Assembly (NCBI GenBank): GCA_000469685.2
Contig: LS997567.1
Coordinates: 2,612,663-2,676,662, forward strand
DNA: 64,000 nt
Direction of reading: 5' to 3'
Origin: Haemonchus contortus
Lineage: Eukaryota; Nematoda; Chromadorea; Rhabditida; Trichostrongylidae
Shown here: one piece after another, positions 1 through 14,300 of the stretch
How positions within the stretch are numbered: position 1 is the stretch's first letter
Layout: each line of letters starts with the position of its first letter
Notes under the pieces: generated by a model
Databases searched by the model: none
What the model was told of the DNA's origin: nothing
The model's input: only the letters and a program-made list of their open reading frames with translations
Translations under genes and position numbers: made by a program

Positions 1-3000
1 AGCTATTGGTTTGTTCGCTTTGCCTAATAAACTACACGCACAACATGAAGCTGACTTCATCCATCTTCCCTTTCAGGAATGAGACATCCTTCAGGTTTTG
101 GGCACATAGATCGTAGAGAGAACCAAAATAAGATTTCTTTGGAATGAACTCAACAATTTAGTAAGTTGGTTTGGTAAGCTAGTTTGGTTAATGATGGATT
201 TTTCCCTTTGAGTGCGCCATACATCCGACTTCAATCACGTAGGCCTAGCCAAGCTGAGACAGCACGTTACGTCCACAACAACTTGCAGGGCCAGCTGATG
301 CTCAGTGGAAACAGGTTGGTCCTTTTCCAACAAGGAGTATGAACCGTAAAATGAAGCAATGTTCGGTCGTATTAAACAGACGGAATGCCTCCGCTTTTCA
401 CTTGAATTGGAAGAGAAAAACGTTTTCTCCAGGGAGGCATGTTTTAAAATTTTATGGCATATAGAAATTGCCCAGGGCTGAATCATTACTGGTAAGAGCC
501 CGCATCAAAATTCAAAATCATTGAACCTTTGCAGGAGTAAATCGAGTTCAAGTGGTGACGAAGACGGAACATGGAAGTTGTCCCCAAGAGAAATTCGTTG
601 AGGAGAAACGCTGAGGCTGAAGCTGAGCGCAGCTCGTGAAAAATCATAAAGTAATGGAAAACCTCTTGCCCACACATAGGCCTCAACAGCTTGTCTGTTC
701 CCGAGAGATCCACAAAACGTTGATATGTCGGTGGGTTCCGAGGGTGCAGAATCACAACCCTTGTGACGAGATTAGAGGAATGGAGAAATCTGTCAGTGTC
801 ATCCTTAGGGGGTTGCAGAGGATGACAGGAACCCCGATAGGTGGTGGACGGAATCCGTCGGAACAGCTGAAAAAGTGCTACTACGTTCGGCATCCAAGAA
901 CAGACGTAATATCAGTCCTTCTATCTATGTAGCTCTCGATAAAAGAAAGCTCTAGGGGGAGGGGTTAGAAGAGGAGGCGGGAACTGAATGTGTACTCACA
1001 ATGTCCGTGGGGCACAAAGAAGAACCGAAACAAGTGCGAATGTGGTCGTCAGGGTGTATCCTCAGAAGGCTGGGCTGTAGCTACCTTTAACTTTGTCTAG
1101 AATGCTCTGATAATGTCCAGCTGTCCCATTTCCGACTCGGTAAGTAGCAACAAAGTAAAATAGCAAAAAATGTCACTTTTTGGGTGGAGTTGGCGCTCTA
1201 CCAGCTAGCAGTATTCATTCTCATCCATTCGAAAAATTCTCAAATCATAAAAGTAAATAATTTTAATGTGGATGTAATTTTATGTATCTAAAACATGTAA
1301 AAAATGTATATCAATCGTTATAGACCACCGGCTATCTCTCCCTGACCGCGCCGCGACCGCTCGCAGGCAAGTGAGCTTCCTTGAATTCGGCATGAAGGGG
1401 AACAGCTTGAACCTCTCAACTCTCTAACGTTCCCAACTGGCATGAAGTATTACTGCTTTGCAAATACTTTGGTCTCCGGTCATCGAAATTTTGCAGAAAT
1501 CTTTTTTATCAGAGAATACGTCATAGCAAAAGGCATATTCTTCAAATAAGCACGTTTTTGAGCAATCAGACTTTTGAGAAAAAAACTTTGATGGATTCGA
1601 TTTTCTCGAAACTAAAAATATCTACTTGGAATAAAGGAGTAAATAAGATTTTTGGATCAGCCAATTAAGACTGGATTGAGCAAGGCATGTAAAGGACCGC
1701 TATTTAAGGGCTCTCTGCTATAATGGAGCTCAGGGGAGCGCAATAATATGGAAATGACAAATTACAATACATTTTATATGTATTGGAATCAGAAATATTG
1801 CCAGCTATTTTGAGGACAATTTTCAATTTGAAATATTCCCTCAGTGGGATTGAGCGAATGCTTCAAAAGGCCACACCATAGAATATCCTAATGAATACCT
1901 TCGAAGGCATTCAGTGAAACCCGAAAATGAAGAGAATTCGGATGGGGTTGTGAGGCAGGCAGGGACACGACATTTTGGAATAAATTGAACGGTGGAGGCT
2001 TTTGAAAGCTGAAACCCTAAATTGAAATATGGAGATTAATACAAAAAACTTATAAAAAGTTGTCACACCTCATTCAGTCATCCAAAATGGAAGGAAGTAA
2101 TTATGAGCTGAACGACTGCACTAGCTATTTACTGAAAATGCAAATAGCAAAAGCTTCATTCTCACCAGTTTCTTGATGTGAATCACCCCGCGAGAACTCA
2201 ATTCATCCAAGGCACATCGCCGTGACATACTGAGCCACTCGCACTAAGAAATACTGTGGCCGGGGAAACTCCAAACGAAGGGGACAAACATAAAGAAAAC
2301 AATACTCCCGATGATTCCAGTGTCTCATTTGCCTACGCTATCGTTTGACTTTGATGAATAGATTTCTATATGAATTTTTTTTTCTGGAATTTTTACGTCA
2401 TCTCAAGTAGAAATATCGGATTACTAGTTAAAGGCAATTATCATAAAGAATCATCCTGAAGCAGTAAAGGGGAAAAATGCATGGAATTATGGATGCAATG
2501 TCATTCCGGGACATAACCTGCAACTGGAGAATCGGAATGATTGTAAAAGCACCGAGAATTTCGCGGAGGATGCCGACATGATCAAAAAGCACTTTTTCTT
2601 GCTGTTATACTTGTTAAAGGTAATCTAATTGTAAGAGTGTGACATATGAAAAGATTTTGAGCAAGTCCGCAAGTGGCAAGAAATTGGACAATCTGATGCA
2701 AATCCTCAAATTTATGGTGTTCCAAGCAGTCCCTCAGGACATTCCGTTAACGAAGAAACAAGGAAGCCATAAATTTCAAGCAGTAAGATTTTTCTCATCA
2801 AAGCCCTCAGGCGACTTGAGAAATTCTTTTGGCAGACAACTATTTATTACTTCGACCAAACCGACCACCCAGACAAGTAAAGCTTCAGGAGTAGATTGAA
2901 TGTTCCGTGAGAATGAAAAATATTTCACTTCTCAACTAGTTGATTTTTCGCGAAAAAACATTCCTGGGGGCTATTAATCTTCAAATACAAATAGGTACTT

Positions 3001-5686
3001 TCATACTTGTATCTCTTAGGAAGATAGAAAGACCACATTCGTCAAATTAGATCCGGAGGCCTTTGTAGACCACCCAATGCTCGGCTAGATTTAGCGCCTA
3101 TACTTCGAACCTGGAATTCAACTTGAAATCCTCTTTTTTCCATTAATTAGCACTACATTCGTTTTAAAGCTAGCTCTTCTTAGGAAAATAAAACAACTTG
3201 TTCCAAATCAGTCTTTTTTCTGCTTCTGAAATCTTTCAAAAAAATATTTCAATTCTCGGCTGTTGATTCCAGCAAAAAATATTCCACTCCTCGACTGTTT
3301 TTTTACCCCAAAAAAATCTTTTCGTTAACGGCTAGTCCATCTCACGAAAAAAAGATTATGGAAAGTTTTTCCTCCACCTCCTGTCACTCATATGTACCTT
3401 ATACCACGCTATTGTCACTTTCATGGTCTGTCACTTAATGTAGGTCGTTGTTGTTCGCACTCGTTCAATGAAAGTCCGAGTTTGCCTCGCTGTCAATCAA
3501 CCAATTTCTGCCGTACAATAGCCTACCACAAAGTTTTGCATTATGAATGCAAAATGTGTAGAGCTTTTCTTCGACGTTAGTCTTTCCCGTTTTTGCATCC
3601 ACGCATCTTTCAATTCAGAATCATGGGAGCGTCGTGTCGCACTTGGCTAATATAATGAGTTGAGGGAGGGAGCAGCTGATATAAAAGTCAGTATTCTGTC
3701 TGATCCGGTACTGACAGTCACCTAGGGCGACAGCGAATTCCATCCCCTTCAACAGTGGGGTCCGGTCCCCTGAGGATGACGATTAGTTCGAAACGTGAGC
3801 TCGTTGATTCAGCCAACAATTTCACGTGGGAGTCCCGAAGGGCAGACGAAAATCAACACTACGAGTTAGCTTTGTTCCTTCCACAGAGGTGTGGTGAAAG
3901 GGCAAGTTTGTTTAGCATTGGCATAAATGAGGAAAGAAATTTGCTTTGGAACGCCTTACTCCCAAAACGCTCCTGGACATTTAAAAGAAGTGCCACGCCG
4001 GTGCTGCAGCGACTAGTTGCGCCCTACAGCACCATTAAGCCTCACAGGACCAAGACCAAACTCTAACAGCTCAAACTCCAATGGAAAAAAATTGAGTAAC
4101 CCGGACGACTACAAAGTAATACAAGGCTACTGGGTATGAGCCATAGGCGTTCAAAGGCTCAAGGGCTCTAAACGAAAGCATAAAAGCTACATTTTAAAGC
4201 AATAAAACTTGTAATAAGAACTGAATGATTTAGTACCTTGCCCACTTGGGATCTATAGCACTGTCAAGGATATGATGCTATGAAGAGGACTCTATCCCGA
4301 CAAGCAAAATGGGAAACTGAGATGGAAACACGATTTTCTGTGGTTTCAGGCAATACCCCAAAGGAAGAAGCTCTAACTTGAGTAGAGACCTTCCGCTTTC
4401 GAAATTCCTGAACTTGAACGCCTAGTGAAAACATATCTACGTAAAGATCAGCGTAGAACTTTTCGATAGCATGTCCGCCAATGGAATGCTGTTCTTAACG
4501 GTTGTAGGCAAGCTGGACTAGCGTTATCCAACTTGCTAATCGCAAAAGGTGAAGGGTTGAGAGTTTCCTTGTCAGCGCAAGTAATGGAAAAGGTCCGGAG
4601 TTCCGTCTGGGAAGGAGAAGGCGAAGGTGGGGTATCTATCTGCACCTCGAAGAGGAGATGTAGAAGAAATGCTATAAAACATAGAGATGGCTGTTGAACC
4701 GGAATAGCTATGAAAGCGCTATGGAAACGCCACATTCTCACCCAGACAATTTCAGTTGATGAGCTGCCAACGGAGATTTACAATGACAGCAAGACGTTAC
4801 AAATCAACAATGCCAGGAGTTAGCCTTTGGAATTCGGCTTCTCCGAAATTTACGGACTCCTGGAACTGTTTTTATATAGAATGAAATAATTCCCAGGAAA
4901 AAAACAGCTCATGAAATGAATTTCATCATAAAGGCTACAAAAAAGACAACAAAGCCGAAATCTGTACCGAAAAAGAAAGTGCTGTTCCATAGAAAGTCAA
5001 AGATGGACATTCAGATGACTGCAGACTTTAGGATCAAACGATTTGAAGCTAACTTTACGATGAAGCCAGTAAAGAAGTTCCAGCTTAAGGGACTCCACAT
5101 CACAAACCCGTCAGAAAGAAAAGGGGCTACGACCTCCTGAAAAACTGGTTCACCTCTGAATTCGGCACTATCCACTGATGTCTCCAAGCAAGAATCCGGA
5201 CAAAACCTTTGGGGGTCCCCTGTGGTAGACTGCTCTTGTACCTCTTTCGCAAGCAAATCCTCTCTATTTTTTGACGATCAAAATAACCACACTGTAATAA
5301 TTGGAAAACTAGGGTTTTCAAGCAGTGGTCCTTGTTGTTTTACGTGACTTTTTTTTTCAAAAAACGGTAAACCACTTTCCGATTTCATGCTTACTGCGTG
5401 AAATTCAATTCTTTGTCGATCAAACATCGTAGCAGCCTATTTGAGCCGTTCGCTAACAAAAAAACTACTTTGTTCTCTCGTAAATTAACGAAACATTCCA
5501 GGTGTGACATGAGGTCAAGTTTTCAAGGACTGTGCTCGGTAAATTCCACAAAATCTCATCGAGTAAGTCCTAGTGAGAGAGGATGGCGGGGTGACCATGA
5601 CGTCATGACGAGTACAATGATTGATTATTATATATGTGGTGAGAGTGGTCATATCATAAGTTATCATGGATTATCGCTAGCGATGG
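1..5686. other. No supported gene
   Basis: AT-rich sequence with only short open frames (up to about 135 codons at 486-893 on the minus strand) that show no domain, splice context or codon signal. The possible promoter near 3680 is listed separately. Confidence 0.5.
3668..3720 (+). promoter_or_regulatory. Possible TATA-type promoter
   Basis: GATATAAAAGTCAG at about 3678 followed by TCTGATCCGGTACTGACAG about 25-40 bp on, the layout of a core promoter. An open frame of 103 codons (3755-4066) with no recognisable domain follows. It might be the promoter of an old retroelement. Low confidence. Confidence 0.2.
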
Positions 5687-5958
5687 GACGGAGGTGGTGC
5701 AGTGGCAAATTTCATACATATGAAAAGTCCGGGTATCGAACGGATCGTTCCTCTCCAAGCCAACCAAGCCCTAGTTCCCTCCGGCGTCGGTGAAATAGTA
5801 CCACACTCGTTTGGAGGATAAAAGGAGAACTGGTACATTGGCTGGCCATCGCAACTATTGTGTAGGCCACATACGCATTCAAAAGGCCCTACGATTCCAT
5901 AGAAATCGAATGTGGGGCGCATCCCAAAATGGGATAGATCAACACCGAAGACTTTATA
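5687..5958 (+). repeat. tRNA-derived SINE-like repeat, copy A
   Basis: The head GAGGTGGTGCAGTGGC resembles a tRNA A box region and GGTATCGAACGG a decayed B box. The body has CCAACCAAGCCCTAG, a GGCGTCGG box, TAGGCCACATACGCATTCAA and GGGGCGCATCCC, which recur in the other copies in the same order. Confidence 0.65.
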
Positions 5959-6921
5959 CTTTCAGACTTTTGTCACTAATGATGCACACTTCAATCATTT
6001 CTCGCCTTTATACGCAGCGAACGGCAAGGCTTCAAAAGAGAAAAATGTATGAAAACGAAGCCCAACTTATTTTTCTGTGTTTCAAAAATCTCAGCCGTTT
6101 CTGACCGAGGTTCTCAAAAAAATGGCATGCGACTACGAGACGAGATCAGGCGGCAGATTCGCTCTCACAAAGGATGAATATTAGGTCAAAGCAGAAATAT
6201 GAAATATGGTATTTTCCTGATGGAAAATCGAGTCCAAATCTGAGAACTGTAGGCTCAGGCGGGACATACTTTGGAAAAAAGCTATGTACATCTAGGAATG
6301 AGATCGAGAATGAAAGTCCACAACGCTCTGCTTCCCTTGCCGGTACATAGACGATTACTTGTTAGAAGTGCAAGTTAAATTTTGATTAGTGATTAAAATG
6401 AAATCTCAGAACGACGTAGAGGAGCCTTTCGGCCTCCACTGAGACGGACTGCAACCGAATGTTGTTTATACACGTAGATGGCCGTGAGAGTTACTTAAAC
6501 TCCAGTTCATCAACCCCAAGTTGCCATCTAACTTACTCGGTCCCAACAGGGGTTTACCTTCACGATGAGTTAGGCATTATATAAAGAAGTTGTAGAGAAA
6601 CCTCACTGAGCAAAATGCTGTTAAAGAACTTCTGAAGACACAATACTATCCTGTCAAATGAGATCAATCGGACGAACCACAAAAACATGCGGTGGACAGT
6701 GTATAGGCCGAAAGAAGTAAGATGCACATGATTGTTGAGTAGCCTAATATGTAAAAGTTAGTGAAAAATATTCTGAATTAGTTGTAGCAACAATGCCGAA
6801 AGAAAGTTCTTTGCCCTAATGTTATCATAAACTTCTGCAGAGCACCCATAAACGTTGAAGCAAAAAATTTGTAAAAATTGTAAACGATTAATTGATCAAC
6901 ACCATTCGCAACACCATTTTT

Positions 6922-7075
6922 TGCCTTTCAATTACCTTTTTTTTTGACAACTAATTTGGATAAAACGAAAATCGATAATTATGCATGGAGCCATACACTG
7001 CCTTTCAATTACCTTTTTTTTTGACAACTAATTTGGATAAAACGAAAATCGATAATTATGCATGGAGCCATACAC
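6922..7075. repeat. Perfect 77-bp tandem duplication
   Basis: Units 6922-6998 and 6999-7075 are identical including a nine-T run, so the duplication is recent or an assembly artefact. The unit is AT-rich and non-coding. Confidence 0.93.
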
Positions 7076-10000
7076 AGGCATACAAGGTCAATTTTCCTCA
7101 AAAGTCAGGCATTTGGGAAGGAAGGATTGTAAAGGTACCCGAAAGGAAGATCTCTAGTAATCTCATCCATTTTCGCATCTCTTCCAGAAATGAAAACAGA
7201 TATTTCACACTTTGCCCAAATAGGGCAACTCACGTGGTGACTTCAAAAACTTTTTCCTAAAGTGTGCCCCTCTTCGCCGACATTGCTAATTCCCAAGCTC
7301 ATCTTTCTATCTCCTTGTCGCATCCCTTTGTCTTTGATTCATGTTTTTCTCATACGATTCAAATCGAAGAAACAACGTGTTAGATCGGGTATACCGGCGC
7401 GTGTGAATGCCATTATTATTAATGAATTTAAATAAAAACATTCTAAAGAGTCCATCATGGGCGGCGAATGAAAAGGAAAGACCGATGTCAGTCAGCAGCC
7501 TTAGTACAGAAATGTTCATAAGCGATTGGAAGGCTAGAAAAAGGAAGGAAAGGACTGGATTGATTGAGGAGAAATAAGTATGTAGGAAGGATAAACTCTG
7601 TGAGGAGGGATAGAACTTATAAATTACTCCAAAGTAAATATGGAGCTGGAGAGGTACATATGTGGCTTGCTGACGGCTACCCCCTCCTGAATTTACTCAG
7701 GAGTTCGTCGAGTGGTACTCCTTAAAATTACTTTCAATTAGCGGGCGTCTGGTGCGTCACGTCATAATCTCCAGAATTCCAAAACGTCTTCTTCGGGAAA
7801 GTCTTTCTTGCCCTCATAAACAGGTGGGTTATCTTCGGACAGCGCGTAATTTGTAAAAAGTTCGTTTAAAGAAAAAAGAAAAACTTGTGAAGCACACTCT
7901 TAAGGCAGAGGCGGGCATAGGGCGTGGCCAGAAACTGACTTGAGTAGAACATAGATTGTCACAATGAGACAGAAAGGTAGTACCAAAGTAGTAGTAAGCC
8001 TACCGAATTTGAATGGAAGAACACCCCTTAAACCCTTTCCTCCGATGATAAACCTCCATTTCTAAGAACAACCGTGCTACCGATGATGATGTTGTGTCAA
8101 GCAACGCTGATCAAATGTATGGATCGGGGAACTAGTCCCGAACTGATGCCGTCCCCAAGCCAACCATCCTTTCATCTTTTAAAAAAAGCTGGGAGACTGA
8201 TACTGAATCATCTAAGAGTTGTACATCAACAGCGAGTTGTATATCCGTTGGCCATCACATTTCATTGTATAGGAAATATGTGCATTCAAAACACCACAAC
8301 GATTCTGATTGGAAGTAAAATGTGATGGCGAATCCTAAAAAAACGAGGATTGATCAAAGCCGAACCACTTGATCTTTCCTGTTATAACCAAGCACTACAA
8401 GTTGTTCAAAGGAAGTCTAGGTATGTATTGTACTCGGACTGAGAAGCCATTAAACCCTAGAGTTGAATCCACGGATTCGATCCAGAGCTACTCGATTGTT
8501 CATGGTTGCCGTCGGTTGAGCTGTCAGCAATCCACAAGCGCTCTACTCGTAAGCCCAGTTCATAGATCGAACTCTAGCTTATATAATGATGTACTGATAT
8601 GGCAAACTTTGGCCCTAACCTAAAAAGGGGTCATAATTCAAGAGGTACCTCGCTGGGCCCAGAGGTTGATTTAAAAGACAATTGATGAAAGAACCGACGC
8701 ATGCAGCTATTCTTGCCAAGTTTACCAGCTTTAACCCTAGCCTTGAAAGTCGGGTTACTTCACACGATAGTATATGCCATAAGTAACGAAGATCACCGAC
8801 ACTAGTCAATAGACTCTAGAGCCCCCAAAAAAAAAAGAATTCGATATGAAATGTTTCACTTGGTACACACTTTTTCTGACCCCAAAGTGGCTTTCTAATA
8901 ACACAATGTTTATAAGTATTGATTATGGCCATACTGCTATTCATTTACTTATTTATCATTTCTAAACTAATTCTGTGATTGCTGCGACTGGTCAGGCTAT
9001 GCAGGCCAGCTCAAATAGGCATTTCGAGAAAACCTAACCTCTTCAGAGGCAGTGGCAGCCGAAATTATCGAAATACCAATCCTTTCAAGTGATCCCTGGA
9101 TGCTATGTGACTGCGATACCATATGATACTATATTGTACAAATGATGACTTAGGTATTCAAGCCCATTAAATTGAACTTTCAGAACTTCTGGTTGTTGCC
9201 GGACATCCAAACTTTGTTAAAGAAGAGCGCCATACTACTACATTGAGGTATTCGTACTGTATTAGCTTGGAACACCTTCACCATTTCCCGAGGATCACGA
9301 TGATTCCGTTATGAAATCTCTGCCAAAAGCGAGTCCAAGTCTGAGCTAGCAGAAAGAAGATTATCCTCTCACAGCAGAAAAATCTTTTGAAGTGAAAGTT
9401 GAGAAGGACCCCACTCGAAGAAAATAGCTACAGGCACTTCGGAAATGATTTTCGCTAGAAGTAGATTGCCAGCAATCACCTATCGTCGTGTTCAAGTGTT
9501 GCACGCAGCAGTTGATGATGGGTAATCCGCCCGACGAACATGCTCTGAACAATCTGCGCAAGTTGGCCACAGGTAATTTTCGGGAATCCATCGGACTATA
9601 TCCAATCTGTGGATGCACACCTTTGAAGCCCGTAGGAGAGGCTGTGGCCCAGGAGCCACTCACTCGAATGATTTGTAGAGATTCTGAACCAGAAGCTAAT
9701 TTCAATCCTCAAACTCGTAGGAGATTTCAATTACCAAAAGGTGTGAGAAGGGGCCACAACCTCGCCCGGAACCTTAAATACACTCGCTGAAGGGTCAGAT
9801 CCTGTAGAAAGCATCAAAAATAAGAGGACAACGGTAGCCCATGCCGTTTCCTTCCATACCTCCTTCACAAGACTACAACGGAAGATTTCATTCACCGAGA
9901 AATTTTCCCCCACATTCAAGCAGATGGTGAGGTTAGGACCAGAACAGACTTTCGACGATGACTTGGCAGCCTACAGTAGGGTTTAGCCTCCCAGCCAGGA

Positions 10001-11256
10001 CTACTTGTACACCAGGGGTCACATATGGGAATAGGTGAATGACTAAAGACGTAGGGACAATGGAGTTTATAGCGAATTTTAATGAAGCACAAGTCAGAGC
10101 CAGTAAGATAGCCTTGTCTACTACCTAATAATGGTACTTAATGAGGAATTGGTGTGATTGCTAGAATCCAGGAACTCTTTCCACCGTTCTCTCAAAGATG
10201 CTCCCTTGCCCAGCTTCGCTGGGTCAAAAATTGCAATAGTTGTTTACTCCTTATGTACCCTACACTGAACCACATTGGATTATCTAGAATTACAGAGTAA
10301 CACGCCTCTTACAGTTTCCGAGCTCTCTGCTTTGCAGCACAGACGTAAAACGCCGATGCCAAGAATGAAAGATTTAGAAAAAAATAGCAAATAGCAAAGA
10401 GCTGGCTGTGAGTGACGGCTTCAGGTGACCGTTTCGTGGCTGCTTTTCTTTCCAGCTAGATACTAAATAATGGTAATTCCTTGTGAAGAAGAGGTAGCCT
10501 TTCCTTCCCTGGTAGCCGTTATGTAAGTTCGGATCAATCGCCTTAGTTGTTAGGCCCGAATTTTGGACGATGCTGATGTGGTCTCCGCACGAAAGAACCT
10601 TATTTTGAGAATTTTATGTTCAGTCCTCAAAGAGACTCTATGGGCTCTATGGGTGGAGTACTCATTCTTGATCAAAAACTACTCAGAAGCATTTATCGAG
10701 CGATAGGACCGGATTCCGTTCATGAAGTCCACAATCGTCTACAGTTGGCCATAATTGTGACCCAGTCAACGATTTAATCGCCATTCGCCAACTCTGTCTC
10801 GTGCAGATGCTATGCGGTGCTTGTGATTTATGGATGTCGCGACATGCCCAACAAGTTCTCCGGGATTTGCGCTTTGACACCGATGGTAACTGAAACCTGA
10901 GTCCTCCTCCAACTCTGTTGTCTAATTTCTCAAAAGTCAAAGCATAAACAACAGGTTTGATTACGAACCGCAGACGAATGTTGTCGCCTACAGAATCTCG
11001 TTCAGTTCAGGATTAATGGTCCAGCTCTCTTCGCATTCTTCCACGTAGTTTTAACCACGTAGGTTCAAACATATGTTAGCCTACTGGTAATTCCTTTGTC
11101 ACTCGAAAGTTATGCAAAGGGGCGGAGCCCCTTGAGCCCGCCCCGTTATCTGCGTATCGCAAATTGCGGGCGCGCGCGACACTCAAGAGGCGGAGCCAGA
11201 TCGGCGACGATTCGCCGAGCCACTTTTCTCGGGTACACACCTGTCGCCCAAACACG
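7076..11256. other. Mostly unassigned, one SINE-like copy
   Basis: Apart from the SINE-like copy at 8121-8378, I see no supported feature. Overlapping open frames at 9361-9790 on both strands may be remnants of an element but carry no motif I can name. GC content rises around 11100-11240, just upstream of the TSP1-repeat gene. Confidence 0.4.
8121..8378 (+). repeat. SINE-like repeat, copy B (5'-truncated)
   Basis: Body and tail only: CCCCAAGCCAACC, CACATTTCATTGTATAGG, GTGCATTCAAAACACCACAA, CGATTCTGATTGGAAGT. It aligns with copies A and D; the tRNA-like head is missing or unrecognisable. Confidence 0.55.
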
Positions 11257-11311
11257 ATGGTATTGGCGATTTTTGTACTAGCTGCCTTTGTGTCACCCAT
11301 ACTTACAAGTG
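11257..11311 (+). CDS. Exon 1: signal peptide
   Basis: The ATG at 11257 opens an 18-codon hydrophobic leader (MVLAIFVLAAFVSP...) that runs to a GTAGGT donor at 11312, leaving one base (phase 1). The next exon supplies AT to make an Asp codon, so leader and TSP1 exon join in frame across a 3.0-kb intron. This ATG is preferred because it is the only nearby start that gives a secretion signal joined in phase. A GC-rich patch lies about 50-150 bp upstream and may hold the promoter. Confidence 0.72.
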
Positions 11312-14300
11312 GTAGGTTTACTGTTATTTTGATGATGTACTTGTCATTTAACAGGTCTCAAAGCAAGGGACTTAATTTTATTTCGCACATTAGATCGTTG
11401 ATCATGATGTGGCTATACTTTTCTATGTCGCTCCTCACCGCTTTCGAAAAACTTATCCCAGACCAACAAACAACAGTAGTAACCGAGTTGCATGTAGAAT
11501 TAAGAGCAAAAAACGGTAGTCACAGGTTTTTATGCTATTGCTTGTTCACGGCGTTATCGCGAAATTCTCCAGTACAACGTTCCTTTCGAGACCATTCTTT
11601 TTGACGGATTAAAGACGACGTACCTGACGGCCTTACAATAGTCCGCAGGAAAAAGTCATCTATTTTGATGTATATCGGAGTTTCTAAAGGAGATGGACTA
11701 GTCGATAGAGATGTCCAAGCGGAGGTGACGCCCTAGCAGGGCATTCTTCCGAATCCAGTCTGGAGGATCCATATATTCAAGTTAATAAGAAGTAGGCGGA
11801 GTCCAAATTGAGTGCGAAAATCGTCCGAATAGCATTATTTTCATCTGCGCTAGCCATTATTAGCGGGCATTAAGAGCGGCCGCCTTCTCGAACTTTTGAA
11901 GAAAAAAGGCAGGATTCGAATAGAACTTTGGTGGGTTTTCAATAGTTTTTCTTCAGATTATTCCAAATCCTTTTGCAAATCTAATCGAAGCCTAATATTC
12001 ATCAGGGATTCTAATTCCCTTTGAAAATGAATTAATTCGTGGCCTAAAGTTGATCAAGGATGAAGCGATCAAGGATGAAGGAACCTCCACTTAATTGGTT
12101 GACCGTTGGGTCTTGAAACAGAAGTAAGTTACGGTACTTATGCACAGCATGGTCAGCTCACCATTACTAGCGATATTCAAAGTGAAGAAATTCCAGGAAA
12201 ATCTCGATATCTATAATGTATATCCACAATGACTTCGATTCGTCTGCATTACCTTATCCATTGTCGACAAATTCAATAGAAGAGTAGTGCCATTTTACAC
12301 TCGTCATTGGAACTTTTATGGGGCCCCAATCCGCTCACAGCGCGTAAACTAGCTAGTTGCCTCGCCGCATGCCACGGCTCGGTGGCCCGAGTTAGTTAGT
12401 TGTCTCGCAGCGAGACGTGCTGTTTTTGATTTCCCATCGTTACCATAAGCTCTGGCTCTGCTACTATCAATGGCCTGGAAGTAATTCTCGAGAAATTTTT
12501 ACATAGTATCATCGATTTTGCTAAAATTCCACCACTATCATTTGATTTGCTTGCTGAACCATGTTGGATGAACAGTCATAATCATTTAATCTCCACTTTA
12601 ACAATCGCACAGCCTTTGGTGACATCTCGAAGGATATCATCATATATTGCAAGCTACTAGAAGCAAAAAATGAGTATCATTGTAGCTTGAAAAAGTTAGC
12701 AATAATGTGTCCAGAAACCTAGTATCGATTCAAAGAGCGCAGTTAGAAACGGTGGACATTTTTTACATCTTTTTTTTTCTTCGAGAGGTATTTGAACATT
12801 TAGTTGATTAGAATCATTCAAGTTCTTATTACATAATCGACAGAGTGAACTTTCAACAATTTCGACGAGAAAGCCAACTTAGCTTCTCTTTGAAACGATT
12901 GAAAAAAATTGCCGTTTCACGTCTACTTTAAGTCACGTTTGTATAAAGGTGTGATCACTACTGACACGTTCTTTCAACGGTGTCGACAAAAAGTTGAAAC
13001 AAAAGCGAAGCGAGGACGGGTTAGGCAGTTGGCACGAGCCTCAAATTTCACGAATTTATTTCCTGGTTTCAGAACGAAAGGATTTACGGAATAACAAGAA
13101 TTTCTTAAACCCTTACTCCCCAGGATTGCCGTTTTTCCATTACAGCTTTTCGAAGGAGTAGAAAATTGTCAATTCACATTTACTTTTAGTAATATTCGTT
13201 AGTAGCTGTGATCACCAAGAAATATAGGCAGAGTTGAAATTATTCTAGAAAGATAGGTGCGATCAAATTGGAGCGGATAGGGAAGGGGGATAGACCAGGC
13301 ACCTAGCTCTCTATGTAGTGTTACGATGCCGATTTCTGGCTTAAAAAAGGGAATGATTCTGACGGGAGAAAATTCCCCTTCTCAGACTTCACATTCCCTG
13401 AATGGAACCGTATCTGCTCACAAAAGTTTGAAATATTTACGCTGATGACATCCCACGATCACATTTTTCCTACAGGTTCCAATCCGCCTACCTCAGTATG
13501 GCCTTTTGCCTGAAATCTCAGCGTACCACCCATCACAGGGTCCTACTAGAAGCAAAAACAAGTAAACTAGTAAACTGAAGATTCCACTGATAATCCGCCC
13601 TGAATCCTCGTTTCATTGAAAAGATATTAAGTGGAAGTCGAAAACTCTACGTCGAAAAGTCGAATAATCCTTTTTCACTTATTTTTTTCTTAAGAAAGAA
13701 AAATTCAAAAACTTGAGTAAGAAAGATCATTGGGTGTTATATCTCAGAGCCGATTTATTATTGGGCCAAAAAAGTTACATTATGAAAGTACGACTATTTT
13801 GGCAAACGCTAACTCGAATGGAGTGCCGTTACCATAAAAGCTGAATTAAAATTGAAAAAATTAAATTAAAACTTTGAATCTAGCCAGACTTTTTGCAACT
13901 CACAATATGATCAACAGCTAAAATGCCACGCTGAGCAATTCTCATACATATCAAGGGTTTTTTCGACTAATGTTCCTGAGTATGAAGCCATTGCACGACT
14001 CTTTTGCTACTTGAAGAAATTGAAAAAATTTCTGTTTCAAGTCTATCTCAAGTAAAACTCGTATGTAGCTGTGAACAGTTAGAGGTGGTTGTGAACGTAC
14101 CCTATATAACCTCGAAAGTAAAAAAGCAATAAAGGGGAAGTGGAAAGGGGATCAGGTTGTTAGCTCCCGCCGGAAATGCCGCAAGTTCAGTTTCCAGCTT
14201 ACAAAAGGAAAAATATCTGGTATTGGTCCAGTAACTAGTAAGATTTACAAGGAGATCAGCGCGAATAGCTTCAGGAAAAGCAAACCATCGTTTTTGAGGT

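Noticed and set aside
9361..9790. Overlapping open frames of 114 (minus) and 100 (plus) codons
   Set aside because: They are mutual shadows with no motif; neither can be supported as a gene.
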